A stretch of 64,000 bases of DNA from Flabesymbios commensalis (taxonomy: Eukaryota; Annelida; Polychaeta; Terebellida; Flabelligeridae), in assembly GCA_964017125.1 (NCBI GenBank), contig OZ024903.1, positions 79,185,028 to 79,249,027 on the forward strand. The letters run 5' to 3'. The notes beneath the pieces are model-generated. The model saw only the letters and a program-made list of their open reading frames with translations, had not been told where the DNA came from and made no database searches. Positions 35,751 through 47,394 of this stretch are shown one piece after another (the first letter of the stretch is position 1; each line of letters begins with the position of its first letter). Position numbers and translations under genes: made by a program.

Positions 35751-37960
35751 GGCCTATCGCCTAATAAATTTCTCACTTACTATAATTGTCCGTCGAAAAT
35801 ATATGAAATAAATGTAGATCAATGTATTAGATTCCCTAATAATTTTTAGTTATAGTCCAGTTACTGGTGACGTGCTCTATAAAGAACCCTTGAAGTTATT
35901 AGATAAAAGTAGGACATACGGCTTCCTTCAGTCGCGATATTGCCATGAATGTGCAGAAAGCGACATAAACTATATTCACCCACAATCCAGTCACGATCTA
36001 ATTGTTGTGTCTAAATATAATTTGTTAATGAAAGGAATTAAAATATAATATTAAACAATTTTCTTCGTCCAACAAAAAGCAAATATTAATTAGTAACTTC
36101 AATATCGTTTTCAGGAAACAACTTTATGTTGTTATCATTTTCAGGAAACAACGTTATGTTGTTTTTATGTTGTTTTTGCTCTAATTGTAGGCTACTTTTA
36201 AACTGAGTTGCGACATTTTACAACGTGCTTTTAAATATATTTACAAAAGATTTTTTTTATTAGGTGAATGGCTACTAGAAAAGGTATAATTATTACCTGT
36301 TTAGCTTTTCTCCTAGATACCGTATATGCATTTTGTATATCTTATTATTATATTCTATCGATATATCATTACCATAATACCATTTTATATCTATGTACAA
36401 AAAATATATGAATATGTATTGAATAAACTCATTATATTATATCTTGGAATCCACTTAGAGTTGAAATATATAGCCTAAATATATAAATATTTTGGAGTAC
36501 TTTTATAAATCTTGAATATAGAATGATTTAAAAAATGGCATCTTAGTAATTCAGACTAATTATATTGGTAGAAAACTCATCTAAGATAGTTTTTATTAGA
36601 ATCAAACATTGTTACCATTGAAACCTTCTGTTTAACATGAAAATATAAATAGCTTTTAATCTGTTCTTGCCACAAATAAAAAAGTTTATAGATCAAAGCG
36701 CTTTGACATATTTTAATATATATCTAATTACATCTAGCTTGCACACACTGTGTGTAATCAAACATATTTTCATTTTTTCACCGGTACATAGACGTAAAAT
36801 AAAAGACGGGTTAATCTTGCCCACTTCACTTCTCAGCTCCCATTGCCTGTTGGCAGTCACACCAGTTCACAATATCCAAACTGACCAGATATTACTACAT
36901 GTGACAGTAAGGTTTGTTTTCAACTCGGAAAATTTCGTGTTTGTGCATTATGAATACCCATGCTATTTACATGAATTCTCTCTCATTAAAGGCGTCAGGT
37001 ATAGAATTGCAGTCTGACTTATTAGGTCCAGCAAACATAAGAAGCCGAATACTCCACTACCGACCCCGGATAAATTTGGCGGAGTGTATGACTGCTGTAA
37101 TTTGTCTCAAACTCTTCCATAAATAAAATGATCACTGTTCAGAGTATTCAAATGTGTGTGGCTCAATCCACTCGCCTTATTTCGAGGATATTGACTTGCC
37201 AAACACGTGTTATGGTCAATAAGATTGATGGCTACCAGGGTGTTTGCCCTTGAGCTTTGGTGGATATACAAATTGAGCTGTGTTAAAATAATGACAGAGG
37301 TTGTTGCCCGATCTTGTAGAACTGTTTATGACACTACCATTATGATAATACACAGTACCAATTTATATAGAGCCTCAACCAGTTCTTTATTTTGTTGTGG
37401 ATCAGCACTACGACTTTTCGTCGAGTTATCTCCCTTACTTGTCTGGCGTGGTTGTAGAGTTTCATTTACCATTACAAGTCACCAATATGATACTTGGCCT
37501 TCTAAATAATAACATCATCTTTGTTCAGTTCAGCCAGCATACTTGCATATTGTAGGTGTAGGACATATTTCCTGACCAGAGCATCAAGATCAAGCGTATG
37601 GTACAATAGTTCTGTGTCTGTTGCTGGTTCCATGCAAAAAAAAACAGATCTGTCATGCCACTATTTTGACGAAAATAGGGTCTATACCTTTTGGGAACAT
37701 AATGTAATGTCTAGATCTGCTAATGCTGTTTTTTCTTGTCAGTTTCTTCTAGCTTAGTATTGTTAAATTGTACGTTCCGCATAAACGTCAACTAGCTGTA
37801 GACGGGAAATTATATTTGATGGCAAATATCATTTTCTAATGCTACCGATCTCAACCTGTATCAACCAAAAAGCATTACCATGTATATCTTATCTGCATTC
37901 ATATTATTGTTGCGATGATTTGTAAATAAATCAATAGAACGATAAAACAAGTATTTATCA
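35751..37960. other. Non-coding interior of the large composite
   Basis: AT-rich with no recognised gene. Around 36110-36170, TTTTCAGGAAACAACxTTATGTTGTT is directly repeated. One CCAGCAAACA terminus lies at 37028-37037. Confidence 0.35.
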
Positions 37961-38049
37961 GATCATTTAGATACCAGCTATTTCAGATTATTCCACCTAA
38001 TCCTGCCTTTGTTCCTGAAAATGCATATTTAAACACTATGATATTTTTT

Positions 38050-38893
38050 CTATGTTGATTATTGGCGGGATATTAAAACATGTATATTCTGGCGGCCATT
38101 TTGAAAAATGACCACCATTGAGATAAAAATATTAAATTAGCGTATTTTTAATTGTCTATCGTGTAATCCTTGATCTCGAAAATGCATATTTCGACACCAC
38201 AGTCTTTTTTCTAAATCAATTAGAAGCTGAGATAATAAAAAACGTACATTCTGGAAACGTACATTTTGGAAAAAATGACTGCCACGATGGTCAAATATCA
38301 AATTTGCGTCTTTATAATTGTCTTTTTTACAATCTTTGGCCCAGAAAATGTATGTTTAGACACTAATTTTTTTTCTACGTGGACTAGAAACTGAGATATT
38401 AAAACATGTATATTCCGGCGGCCATTTTTAATAATGGCAACCATTAAGCTCAAAGCTCAAATTTACGTATTTGTTATTGTCTTTTTTGTAATACTTGGTC
38501 CTGAAAATGTATAATTAGACACCAAGGTCATTTTTCCAAGTGATTTAGAAACTGAGATATTGAGACATGTATATTCTGGCAGCAATTTTGAAAAATGGCC
38601 GCCATTAAGGTCAGGGGTCAACTTTTGAATGGCCCGTCATAGTATGTTTTCCTAGCATGCAAAATTTCATGCTTTTATCATTAAATGGCCATTTTGTTTA
38701 CCAGCCAGCCTAACTAATCGGCATTGACGGGTTGGCATTACGATGCATCCAGCAGTATCAGGGGTCAACTTTTGAATGACCCGTCATAGTATGTTCTCCT
38801 AGCATGCAAAATTTCATGCTTTTATCATTAAATGAACATTTTTTTACCAGTCAGCCTAGCTAATCGGCATTGACGGGTTGGCATTACGATGCA
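38050..38893. repeat. Right subterminal array and terminal duplication
   Basis: Units with GGCxGCCATTTT landmarks at about 38090, 38255, 38417 and 38577 mirror the left array. A block of about 147 bp (38612-38758, starting CAGGGGTCAACTTTTGAATG) is then repeated directly at 38759-38893 with few changes, doubling the right terminus. Confidence 0.75.
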
Positions 38894-39399
38894 TCCATTT
38901 TCTACTATCAACGTAATTTTTAACTTGCTAGTTGATATACAACTGCAGCACTGGAAATGACAAAAGCGTGAGCGAAAGAAAATTGTATTTAGAATAATGA
39001 CAGATGGAAGGTTGAAGGCGATAGCGACGGACATTGGCGCAATTCCGGCTCAATATTGGGCCAATTCAAATGATTTATGTCGATGCTGCACTTTTGTGTG
39101 ATATTAAATAACATGCTGGTGATGTTTTTTGCATCCTGGATTCAAGTTATTAGAGCCATTATCAGATAGTGTTTCATTAATTTTTTTTTTTTACTTTTAT
39201 AAAAATTAAAATGCATTTCAATTTATTCTTGAGCACAAGTACTGTTGTATCAAAGTAAATTTCAAGTGTGGCCAAGTGCGTGAAAAGTTTGAACGGGCTT
39301 CAAGGTAAAAAATAGTTAGACTGTAGAAAGAATGTAGTTATTGAGACTTCTGTAAATGTATATTTTGTTTTGTTTTGTAAAAGAATGGATGATAGGAAT

Positions 39400-40085
39400 C
39401 CGAGGAATGAATAAATGAATGAATGAATGAATGAATGAATGAATGAATGAATGAATAAATGAATGAATGAATGAATGAATGAATAAATAAATGAATGAAT
39501 GAATGAATGAATGAATGAATGAATGAATGAATGAATGAATGAATGAATGAATGAATGAATCTAAGCTAAATGTATATGGGCTTTATAAATAAAAGAATGA
39601 ATGAATGAATGAATGAATGAATGAATAGATGAATGAATGAATGAATGAATGAATGAATAAATGAATGAATGAATGAATGAATGAATGAATGAATGAATGA
39701 ATGAATGAATGAATGATTGAATGAATGAATGAATGAATGAATGAATGAATAAATGAATGAATGAATGAATGAATAAAGGAATGATTGAATGAATGAATGA
39801 ATGAATGAATGAATCTAAGCTAAATGTATATGGGCTTATAAATAAAAGAATGAATGAATGAATGAATGAATGAATGAATGAATGAATGAATGAATGAATG
39901 AATGAATGAAGGAATGAATGAATGAATGAATGAATGAATGAATGAATGAATGAAAGAATGAATGAATGAATGAATGAATGAATAAATGAATGAATGAATG
40001 AATGAATGAATGAATGAATGAATGAATGAATGAATGAATAAATGAATGAATGAATGAATGAATGAATGAATGAATGAAAGTCGGA
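39400..40085. repeat. Long (GAAT)n microsatellite array with embedded LINE-tail copies
   Basis: About 690 bp of (GAAT)n with sporadic variants. Two interruptions at 39560-39599 and 39813-39850 both read TCTAAGCTAAATGTATATGG plus ATAAATAAAAGAATG, the look of a LINE 3' terminus whose tail is GAAT repeats. The minus-strand frame through it codes only FIHS repeats and is not a gene. Confidence 0.9.
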
Positions 40086-40689
40086 ATGATTGAATGGATG
40101 AATGAATAAATGAGGCTTTACGACACATTTGTGCATATTATTTAAAAAATCCATTTATTCAATCATTCGTACATGCATTTCTTCATTCATCGTTCGTTCC
40201 TTCCTTCTTTTCTTCCTTCCTTCCTTTCAGCATTTCTTCTTCCTTAAGCTACATTTTGCGACAGGGATGATGTTTAACTCTATCTTTACCAATTTCGCAT
40301 TTATGCGAAAACTACCTTCCTTTACCAATTCGCATTTATGCGAATTTCACATGTGTACATGCATTAATTGCAATGGAGATATTTCATGACATGCATGGTT
40401 GAAAATCGCCATCCAGAATGGTCAGTGGCATGGACGCAATGTTCTCTTGCATTTTTAATTTGTACGATGTGCGCATAACTATACCCTGTATGGTGCCCAG
40501 GGGCTACTTGAGGGGTCCTCGTTTAAAAAGAAATCGGTTTCTGGGGGTAGTTTTATCAGTGGGAAGTCGGTAAAGGAAGAGTTAAGGAGTTAAGCACCTC
40601 TTGAGATGTTTGAAAAATCCGATCAGAAGATTCATTAGCACTCGTTTTCATGTTTTAGCAAACAGAAAAAAATGCATATAATGTGACAT
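40086..40689. other. Non-coding stretch
   Basis: Holds a TTCC/TTCT-rich patch (about 40195-40245) and two short copies of TTCGCATTTATGCGAA, a near-palindrome, around 40295 and 40330. No gene. Confidence 0.4.
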
Positions 40690-40978
40690 TGAAATAATCA
40701 TGAAATGAAATTAAATGAATGGGGTTTTAGACCACCTTTGTGCACATATTGGCTAGACTGGGCCAGGTAAGGTGAACCTCGTGAGGATGGTGAAATGAGT
40801 AATATAGATATATAATTCAAAAGTCGAGCCCTGACGGAGGTTGCCCACAATATTGAATCTTTACGAGTGAGCGAGGAAGAAACATTTTGTTTCTTTGAAA
40901 CTTGAAGGCCTAAGTGTGGTTTGAACCCGGGATCTACGACTTCCAAGCAGGTAGCTTTAACCACAGCACCGGGGCCCC
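40690..40978 (-). mobile_element. tRNA-derived SINE, copy B
   Basis: Same order as copy A on the minus strand (tRNA-like head with GGTTAAAGCTACCTGCTTGG, GAAACAAAATGTTTC body, GGTCTAAAACCCCATTCATT tail) but more diverged, with an internal deletion. Confidence 0.75.
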
Positions 40979-42417
40979 CTCCCCTGAAATCATCACACTC
41001 TGTTTTGTGGCATTATTATTTTATTCTGCAATGTCGGAATTAATCAATTCTACATCACCTCCTGTCAGACTGAATAAAAAATCCGCTCTGGTAGGCCTAT
41101 ATTGACTGGCGGTGAGTCGCTAAAATAGATTAATGCTGTGCCATGCTAAGAATATCAGTTGCCTGATGGTCCAAGAATGAAATACAACTGCATGACCAAA
41201 AATAGTACTAGAAATTAAAAGAAAGTTACCTTTTCATCTCTCAATATTAACCATAGCATATACACCAAGTTGTCGCGGTAGCGAGACACAACTTCAAGTG
41301 GGTGAGAATTTAAAATATCTAGCTTCGCGGAGAAAGGGTTAACGAATCGTGTTTGCTGGGCCGGAGATTTTACCTGCGTCGTTTCACACTTGCTGCGAGA
41401 CACATATTCCATAAAATGTCAAAATGGTATTCGTCATTTGTACGATGCAGACGCTACCTGTAAATAATCCCGTGTAGACCATGAACCCTGTGCCTGCTAA
41501 TCATCACAATGGTCGTTTTAATCTGTTTTATTAGCCGATTAAATAATGGTCATTAGGGAATGAAATGAGTGTTTAAGCAAGATGTGTGTGTTTGGTATCA
41601 AATTAAGCAAATACGAGTAATGTTTTAAATAAATTAATTTAGCAGGATAATGGTTATGCGTTAATCACCACTGTAACCGTTTAATCGTTTATTAACACAC
41701 TCTTCTGTGTGAAATCTGTGTTTATTCAGCAAGAATTGCTAAAGGTTGCTTGGTTTCAAATTAAACACACATCTCACTGATATTTCACCCCTAGTCGCGG
41801 CAACGACACACACATTCCAGTGGGCAAGAATACAACTATTTAGGTTGGTGCACGGAGGGTTAATTGGATAGAACAATGCATTAGAATCAGCAGCACTGCG
41901 TGGATCGTTATTACTCAACTGTCTAATATGTCGTTAGGTATATATTTAATCAAATGCGGTGTCAAATATGTTAACATTTTTGTTCTCAGCCAGATCGAGC
42001 TGCCACCTGTATTATTAACTTGTTTTTCCGAGGCAGTGATAAAAGATTAAATAATTATATTACACGTGCTGCTCTGCAAAGCCAAAAGGCAGTATCTACT
42101 CACTTGCACAGTAAGCAGATACAGCATTTTGGCTTACCACAGCAGCGTGTCTTTCAGTCTCCCCTGGCAACGCGATGACGGGCGCGTTCGTAGTTTGACA
42201 TTCACCATTTGAAATTCGACCTTTGTCAAGGTAATATGGCACCCGTAATTTGTGTTGTATTATTTTGACGCACGCAGCTGATTCCAACAAAACTGGAGTA
42301 TGCTGATGTCAAACGTGCGATAGGTCAATCAATAATGTGTGTGTGTAGCTAATAGTTGGTCAGTTTGGGAGTTATAAATAGAAATATGTTTCATGATTTG
42401 AAGCTGAAAATTGCTTT
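40979..42417. other. Non-coding stretch
   Basis: No gene seen. One TGTTTGCTGGG terminus at 41350-41360. Two loosely similar blocks (41270-41345 and 41790-41865: GTCGCGG-A-CGA-ACACA, AGTGGGxxAGAAT, GAGxxAGGGTTAA) suggest an old repeat in direct orientation. Confidence 0.35.
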
Positions 42418-42639
42418 TTAACCCCTATAATGCTGAAATATATGCTTTTTAACCCCTAAAGTACTGAAATATATCAGTATAAACCATGGAGACAAAAGGT
42501 TTTTTAATTTAAAACCATCATAAATCGTTCTGCTTCATTTGAATAGGCTACCTGTATGGGTCTACGACGATTATAAACATTTTTACTGAGTCTGAAGTCT
42601 TCTGACGTCTAAAGTCGACCCCAGCGTTGTAAGAGTTAA
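42418..42639. mobile_element. TTAA-type MITE, second copy
   Basis: Bounded by TTAACCCC (42418) and CAGCGTTGTAAGAGTTAA (ending 42639). Its terminal complement CTTACAACGCTG equals the left end of the copy at 6431. The two share ATAAACCATGGAGAC and TTCTGCTTCATT inside. A short duplication of its left end is present (42441 onward). Confidence 0.65.
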
Positions 42640-43069
42640 ATGTTCTCATTCCACTGCTGGAAACAGTGGGCATATATACCTACACATTACAGATGTAACC
42701 ACACATATGACAATGGCTGTGACTCCATTATACCAAGTATGCAATTTGTTTTTGTCACAAAAATTACACTGTGCATAAATCCTCATCTTTATGCATATGA
42801 TTTGTTGATGTTGAAGAAGCCACACAATTGCATCCAACAGGAGTACCCGGTAATATTATTCAACCGAAAACTTTGTCAGAGTATGGCCATTTTCCTTTAG
42901 GGGACCCAGCCCGTGGCGGATCTATTCCAGTGTCCCAAAATGAAAAAAACTACCATATTTGTGCAGAACTATCATTTAAGGATTAGCCCTTTTTTGTTTT
43001 CTATATGTCGCTTTTTAATTTGGTAATTTGTATGCATATGTTTGAGCTTCCACTTTTATTTTTAATCCC

Positions 43070-43382
43070 CACCTTGTTTCCTCTCCTTGTAGTTATGAGC
43101 CCCACCTTATTTGCTTTCTTTGTAGTTATGAGCCCCACCTTGTTTCTTCCCCTTGTAGTTATGAGTCCCACCTTCTTTCCTCTCCTTATAGTTATGAGCC
43201 CACCTTGTTTCTTCTCCTTGAAGTTATGAGCCCCACCTTGTTTTCTCTCCTTGTAGTTGTGAGCCCCACCTTGTTTTCTCTCCTTGTAGTTATGAGCCCC
43301 ACCTTGTTTCTTCTCCTTGTACTTATAAGCCCCACCTTGTTTCTTCTCCTTGTAGTTATGAGCCCCACCTTGTTTGCTCACC
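43070..43382. repeat. 33-bp minisatellite
   Basis: About ten tandem units with core CTTGTAGTTATGAGCCCCAC plus CTTGTTTCTTCTC. 33 bp is eleven codons, so both strands give long repetitive frames (MSPTLFSLLVV or KQGGAHNYKEK units). One unit is a base short and the minus-strand frame changes peptide there, which argues against a selected protein. Confidence 0.9.
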
Positions 43383-43584
43383 TTTGCGGAACAATTGCGA
43401 GATCAGCGAAAAAGTAGTTAATCTATTTTGCTACACACATGGCTGAAGGTAATATCATTGAATTGGTATTTGTTAGTGATCCAAATAAGATGATTGCCTA
43501 AAGTTAACAATATGGTAAGGATTGAATATGTGTACTATTAATAAGTCAAATATGTTACCAAAAAGCATTCAACGCCAATTTAGG

Positions 43585-43885
43585 GATGTTGCGAAGTTAA
43601 AAAAAATCCAAACATAAAAAAAATTGGAAGTGGGTGGGTGGGTCCAGGGCCATTTTGGATAGAAAAAAGAAAATTGGAACCCCCCCCCCCCCAAAAAAAA
43701 AGTATATTTTGTGTGTATATACCTTATTAAAGTTGTTAAAATGATTATATGACTTAAGGGTCTGTTAATGTCGGAGATTGGTTTCAAAAAAAAAAATGCA
43801 TGGGGCGGTGAGTGGATGTCGTGAGCTCTATCCAAATTTTTTTGGGATGTCTGGAATTTTTTAACTTTGCAAAGCCCCTTAGGCG
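43585..43885. mobile_element. Foldback MITE-like repeat
   Basis: The left end TTGCGAAGTTAAAAAAAATC and the complement of the right end TTGCAAAGTTAAAAAATTCC match, continuing AAAAAAATTGGA / AAAAAAATTTGGA. The inside is A/T homopolymers and a run of 14 C. Non-coding. Confidence 0.5.
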
Positions 43886-44332
43886 TCCTACTTTGAAAGA
43901 CAACGTGTTTCTGAGTGTGCATTATCTGGGGAAGTTCAGCGTTTTATAGTTATATAATTTCAACAATGAGTGTACAATAGTAGACGCGCTCTGGCTCTGG
44001 CTATTATTGTCAATTTATCATTTGTATCTTGGGTAGTGGGGTGGCGTGCTGCTTTATTATGTACATATTACCAGATTACCAAGGATAGTTATCGAAAATC
44101 AAAAGTGATAATATCATTACATGATAAAATTACCCGAAAATGGAGACGGTTATCTGAATCCCTCATGCTCAAGTGATAAAAGGATAAATAGGATCAGGCT
44201 CCGTGGTGACGACCCATCCCGTGGTTTATGGTGTGTTAATTAATATCACCAGAATAACATGGTGTAACATAACAAGCCCCGTATAGAGATCCTAATGTCC
44301 GCGATACGGTCCTAGTAATTCACGACTCAATT

Positions 44333-44388
44333 CCAGCAAACATAAGAAATACGTTGACTCCATGCTGGTTTATTGTCGTGTTTGCTGG
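44333..44388. mobile_element. Minimal CCCAGCAAACA-family element
   Basis: CCAGCAAACA at 44333 and TGTTTGCTGG at 44388 are perfect 10-bp inverted ends of a 56-bp unit, the shortest complete copy in the window. Confidence 0.6.
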
Positions 44389-44639
44389 TATGTTGTGTCA
44401 ATGGTAGACCACCTAGGTAGATTTAATGCGCGCATGATTACAATGCAGTTAAGTCGCCATTTTTTCGGGCCTCACAATAGCAGTGTTGTTAAGCCCATAA
44501 TATCACAGGAATTATGCATTGATGCATTTTATGAATAAAGCATGAAATTTGGCATGTATTATATTCGAACCCAGTGGGACATTATCACCTAGGGAACCAC
44601 CATGGCAATGACGTCTGGTGACCTTGAATGACCTGAAAG

Positions 44640-45260
44640 ATGAAGATCATTATTTACATCTTTGACAATATGATTTTTCGGGAAATAAAGGGAAGAGCAG
44701 ATGTAATACCTCGTTATGATGTGATTTTTACTTGGAAATCCATTAAAAATCCATTTATTAAAAAATCCATTTAATAATCCAAGGTAATTTTTAATGTGTC
44801 AAAAGCCAATTTTCAGGGTCGAAGGCTCAATTGTCAAGGTCCAATTTTTAAAAATATGAATAGGGTGTAAGTGTAATACCTCTTTTTGTTTAGATTTTGA
44901 CCCTTTATTTCATTTTGGTACGATTTTAATAATTCAAGGTCATCTGAAAGGTCAAAAGGTCAATTTTAAGGTCAAAATTGCAAATAATATGATTTTAAAC
45001 GAATGTAATTTGGTACAAGTGTCGCACCTCTATTTGACGTGTTTCTTATTCGAGAATCTATTGCTGATATTTTTGTGGAAGTAAAGGTCATCTTAAGGGA
45101 AAAATATAAAAAAAACTGTTTAGCAAAGGCAGTTAGATTCCAGTGTAATACTCATTTTGATGTGATTTGAGCTGAATAGTCCATTTCTGTTGGTAGTTTG
45201 ATGAGTCAATGTCATCTCTATAGTCCCTGGGATACCATGATTTGATTTTATCGCTAGTTG
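44640..45260. repeat. Old AAGGTCA-rich repeat block
   Basis: Loosely repeated phrases (AAGGTCATCTGAAAGGTCAA, TGTAATACCTCTTTTTG) suggest two or three badly diverged tandem units. Non-coding. Confidence 0.4.
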
Positions 45261-45306
45261 CACAGCCGGTTTTTCTGACATTCCAGAGTGAAAAACACCA
45301 TTTACC

Positions 45307-45600
45307 TCTTAAGGTAATATGAGATGAATCGGGCTTTGGGCCTCTTTAGTGCACATGCAGGATAAATTGGGCCAGGAGAACCTCCTGAGGATGGTGATAT
45401 GACACTGCTCTCCAGACACAGGATTCGAAAATCAAACCCCGGAGGTCTGAGGCACGCTACCTCTCGGTCATGGAAGCTCCCCACAATACGGAGTTTCACG
45501 AGTGGATGGGAAAGAAACATTTTTGTTTCTTTCAAATCGCCGAGACCAGGAAACGAACCCCGAACTCTAGCGTGAAAGACAGCGGTGCTATATATAATGA
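45307..45600 (-). mobile_element. tRNA-derived SINE, copy C
   Basis: Closest to copy A: same AGCACCGCTG head, GAAAGAAACAAAAATG body and CCTGGCCCAATTTATCC tail half, in the same minus orientation. The A-box end is truncated at about 45593. Confidence 0.8.
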
Positions 45601-45959
45601 CTCAACCCGCCCACCCATTAAGGTAATAGGTGGTTGCAATAAACACCGCTTAATGCAGTCTTTGAATTTCTCTTATATCTAAAACATTACCCACATTTCG
45701 CCGATATTGATGTCATATCGTACATTTTCCATTACTCTATCAACATTTAGTCATCTAATGCGCTTTACACATTGTTCGGTGAACAAAATGTCTACATAAT
45801 GGTATAAATGTTTTCAGTATTTAGTGAACTTTCAGGTTTTCAGTTTAGAAATCCAAACCATTATTCCTGGTGTGTTCATGATAATAATCATAATCTCATT
45901 TCCATAAAAACTTATATCAACATGGTGTGCTATTTCGACAATTTGACAAAATTGCCGTG

Positions 45960-46560
45960 CAAAAAGCATAAACCATACGATAAGCAAGACGTGAAGGTCA
46001 TCTGAGGCCAAGGTCATGATTATCTGAGGCTTCATAATCGAAAAAATCGCATATTTTAACTCTGAAAAATCGCGTATCTTGACTAAAATTTTCATATATG
46101 CTCCCCAGGCCATAATAAAGGGTTGATTATTGATGCTATGTGACACAGTTTAAAGCATACACTACACGATAAGTGAGGTATGAAGGTTATCTAAGTTCAA
46201 GGTCATACCAGGCCGCAAAGTCGAACAAAGTGCGAACATGACCTCGGAAAAATCGTTTAATTAATTTGAATTAAATATTCATTTTTAAGTGCATCTTCAT
46301 CTAGTAATTTTATTCTTACTGCTATGCTTACATTCAACTGTAGTACACCACAGGTCATGATAAAATGACGATTCATAATAAAATAACGCTGATATTGATG
46401 CTAATGACGCCGACATCACACAGTTTGAAGCCTGTACTATACAATAAGCAAAGTTTAAAGGTCATCTGAAATCAATTTTTATGCCATCCGAGGTCGCAAA
46501 ATTAGAAAAATAAAATATTTTAAGTCGGATTAATCGCAATATGACTAATAATTATGAGCA
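45960..46560. repeat. Diverged tandem repeat with AAGGTCATCTGA landmarks
   Basis: Three copies of AAGC-TAxACxATACxATAAGC followed by AAGGT-ATCTGA, at about 45965, 46153 and 46429. Units differ in length (about 190 and 275 bp). Frames here are chance. Confidence 0.5.
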
Positions 46561-46897
46561 TCCTCAGCTGCAGTTTACAAAGTAGGCCCTAGTTATTACA
46601 CTCACAATTTTTTTTATATACTGTCACCAGTGACACCACTTTGCTACCGGTTGCGATCACTTTTTACTGGCTGAGATTACTTTTCATTGACCAAAATTAC
46701 TTTTAGACTGGCTGAGAGCATTTTTGTGTTGATCGAAATCCTTTGTGACTAGCTGAGATCACTTTTCACTGATCGAGGTCATTTTTACAGACTGAAAACT
46801 TTTTCTCCACTTTTTACCCCCAGCCCACGAAAGAGGGCGAGGGATATAGTCATCCACCTGTCTGGCCGTCTCAGAAACGTTGTCTTAGAAACCGCTA

Positions 46898-47375
46898 GCT
46901 GGATTGTTCTCATATTCCACAAACACATCGCTTAAGGGGAGTAGATGGGCCTTTTGGGGGTTTTGACCTATGACATAATATTAGACTTTTGACTTTACGG
47001 CCATTATTGACTTCAAATTATGGCGGGGATAGGTTCCGTTCTTGGACAATATATCAAAAATGGTTTGCTGGATTGTTTTCATATAGCACACACACCTCCC
47101 TTACGGGGTGTAGATGTGCCTTTTGGAAGTTATGATCTTTGATCTATTTTCATACCCCCGACCTTGACGCCATTATTGACTTTACTTAATACCGTTCGTC
47201 CAGGTACCGTTTCCGGACGATATCTTGGAAGCCGTTTGCTGGATTGTTTTCATATTGCACGCACACATGCCTTATGGCTTGTATATGTGCCTTTTGGGGT
47301 AGGCCTAATTACCTTTGATCTTATTTTTTATCTTCGACGTTGCGGCCATTATTGACTTAAATTAATGACGGGAGA
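46898..47375. repeat. ~170-bp tandem repeat, three units
   Basis: GCTGGATTGTTxTCATAT recurs at 46898, 47067 and 47238 (spacing 169 and 171). Each is followed by CACACAC, CCTTA-GG, GTGCCTTTTGG and GCCATTATTGACTT. Non-coding. Confidence 0.8.
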
Positions 47376-47394
47376 TATCGTTTGTTATCGCGTC

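Larger units (their letters stand above)
26826..38893. mobile_element. Large composite bounded by inverted subterminal repeat arrays
   Basis: The left border (AGGCTGACTGTTGG, then CATTTAATGATAAAA and CATGAAATTTTGC) is mirrored on the right by GCAAAATTTCATG, TTTTATCATTAAATG and CCAGCCAGCCT (around 38669-38711, duplicated at 38817-38857). Inside each border lies an array of AT-rich units beginning GGCCATTTT-x-AAATGGCC (left period about 175 bp, right about 163 bp). In inverted orientation the two arrays share landmarks in the same order: TCAATATCTCAG, TTCTAA and ATACATTTTCAG. The interior holds a LINE tail, a Ty3/Gypsy element and unassigned DNA. No transposase or capsid-type gene recognised and no clear target duplication. 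One large DNA transposon or two inverted copies are both possible. Confidence 0.5.

Noticed and set aside
26826-38893. Assignment of the large composite to Polintons
   Set aside because: No polymerase, capsid, integrase or ATPase remnant of that type seen and no 6-bp target duplication; only size and inverted ends are compatible.
39561-40154. 197-residue FIHS-repeat protein
   Set aside because: Pure translation of (GAAT)n.
43001-43381. KQGGAHNYKEK repeat protein
   Set aside because: 33-bp minisatellite; the peptide changes mid-array because of a one-base unit-length change.
44640-46560. Clustered nuclear-receptor half-sites (AGGTCA)
   Set aside because: The word is part of a diverged tandem repeat unit; clustering follows from repetition.
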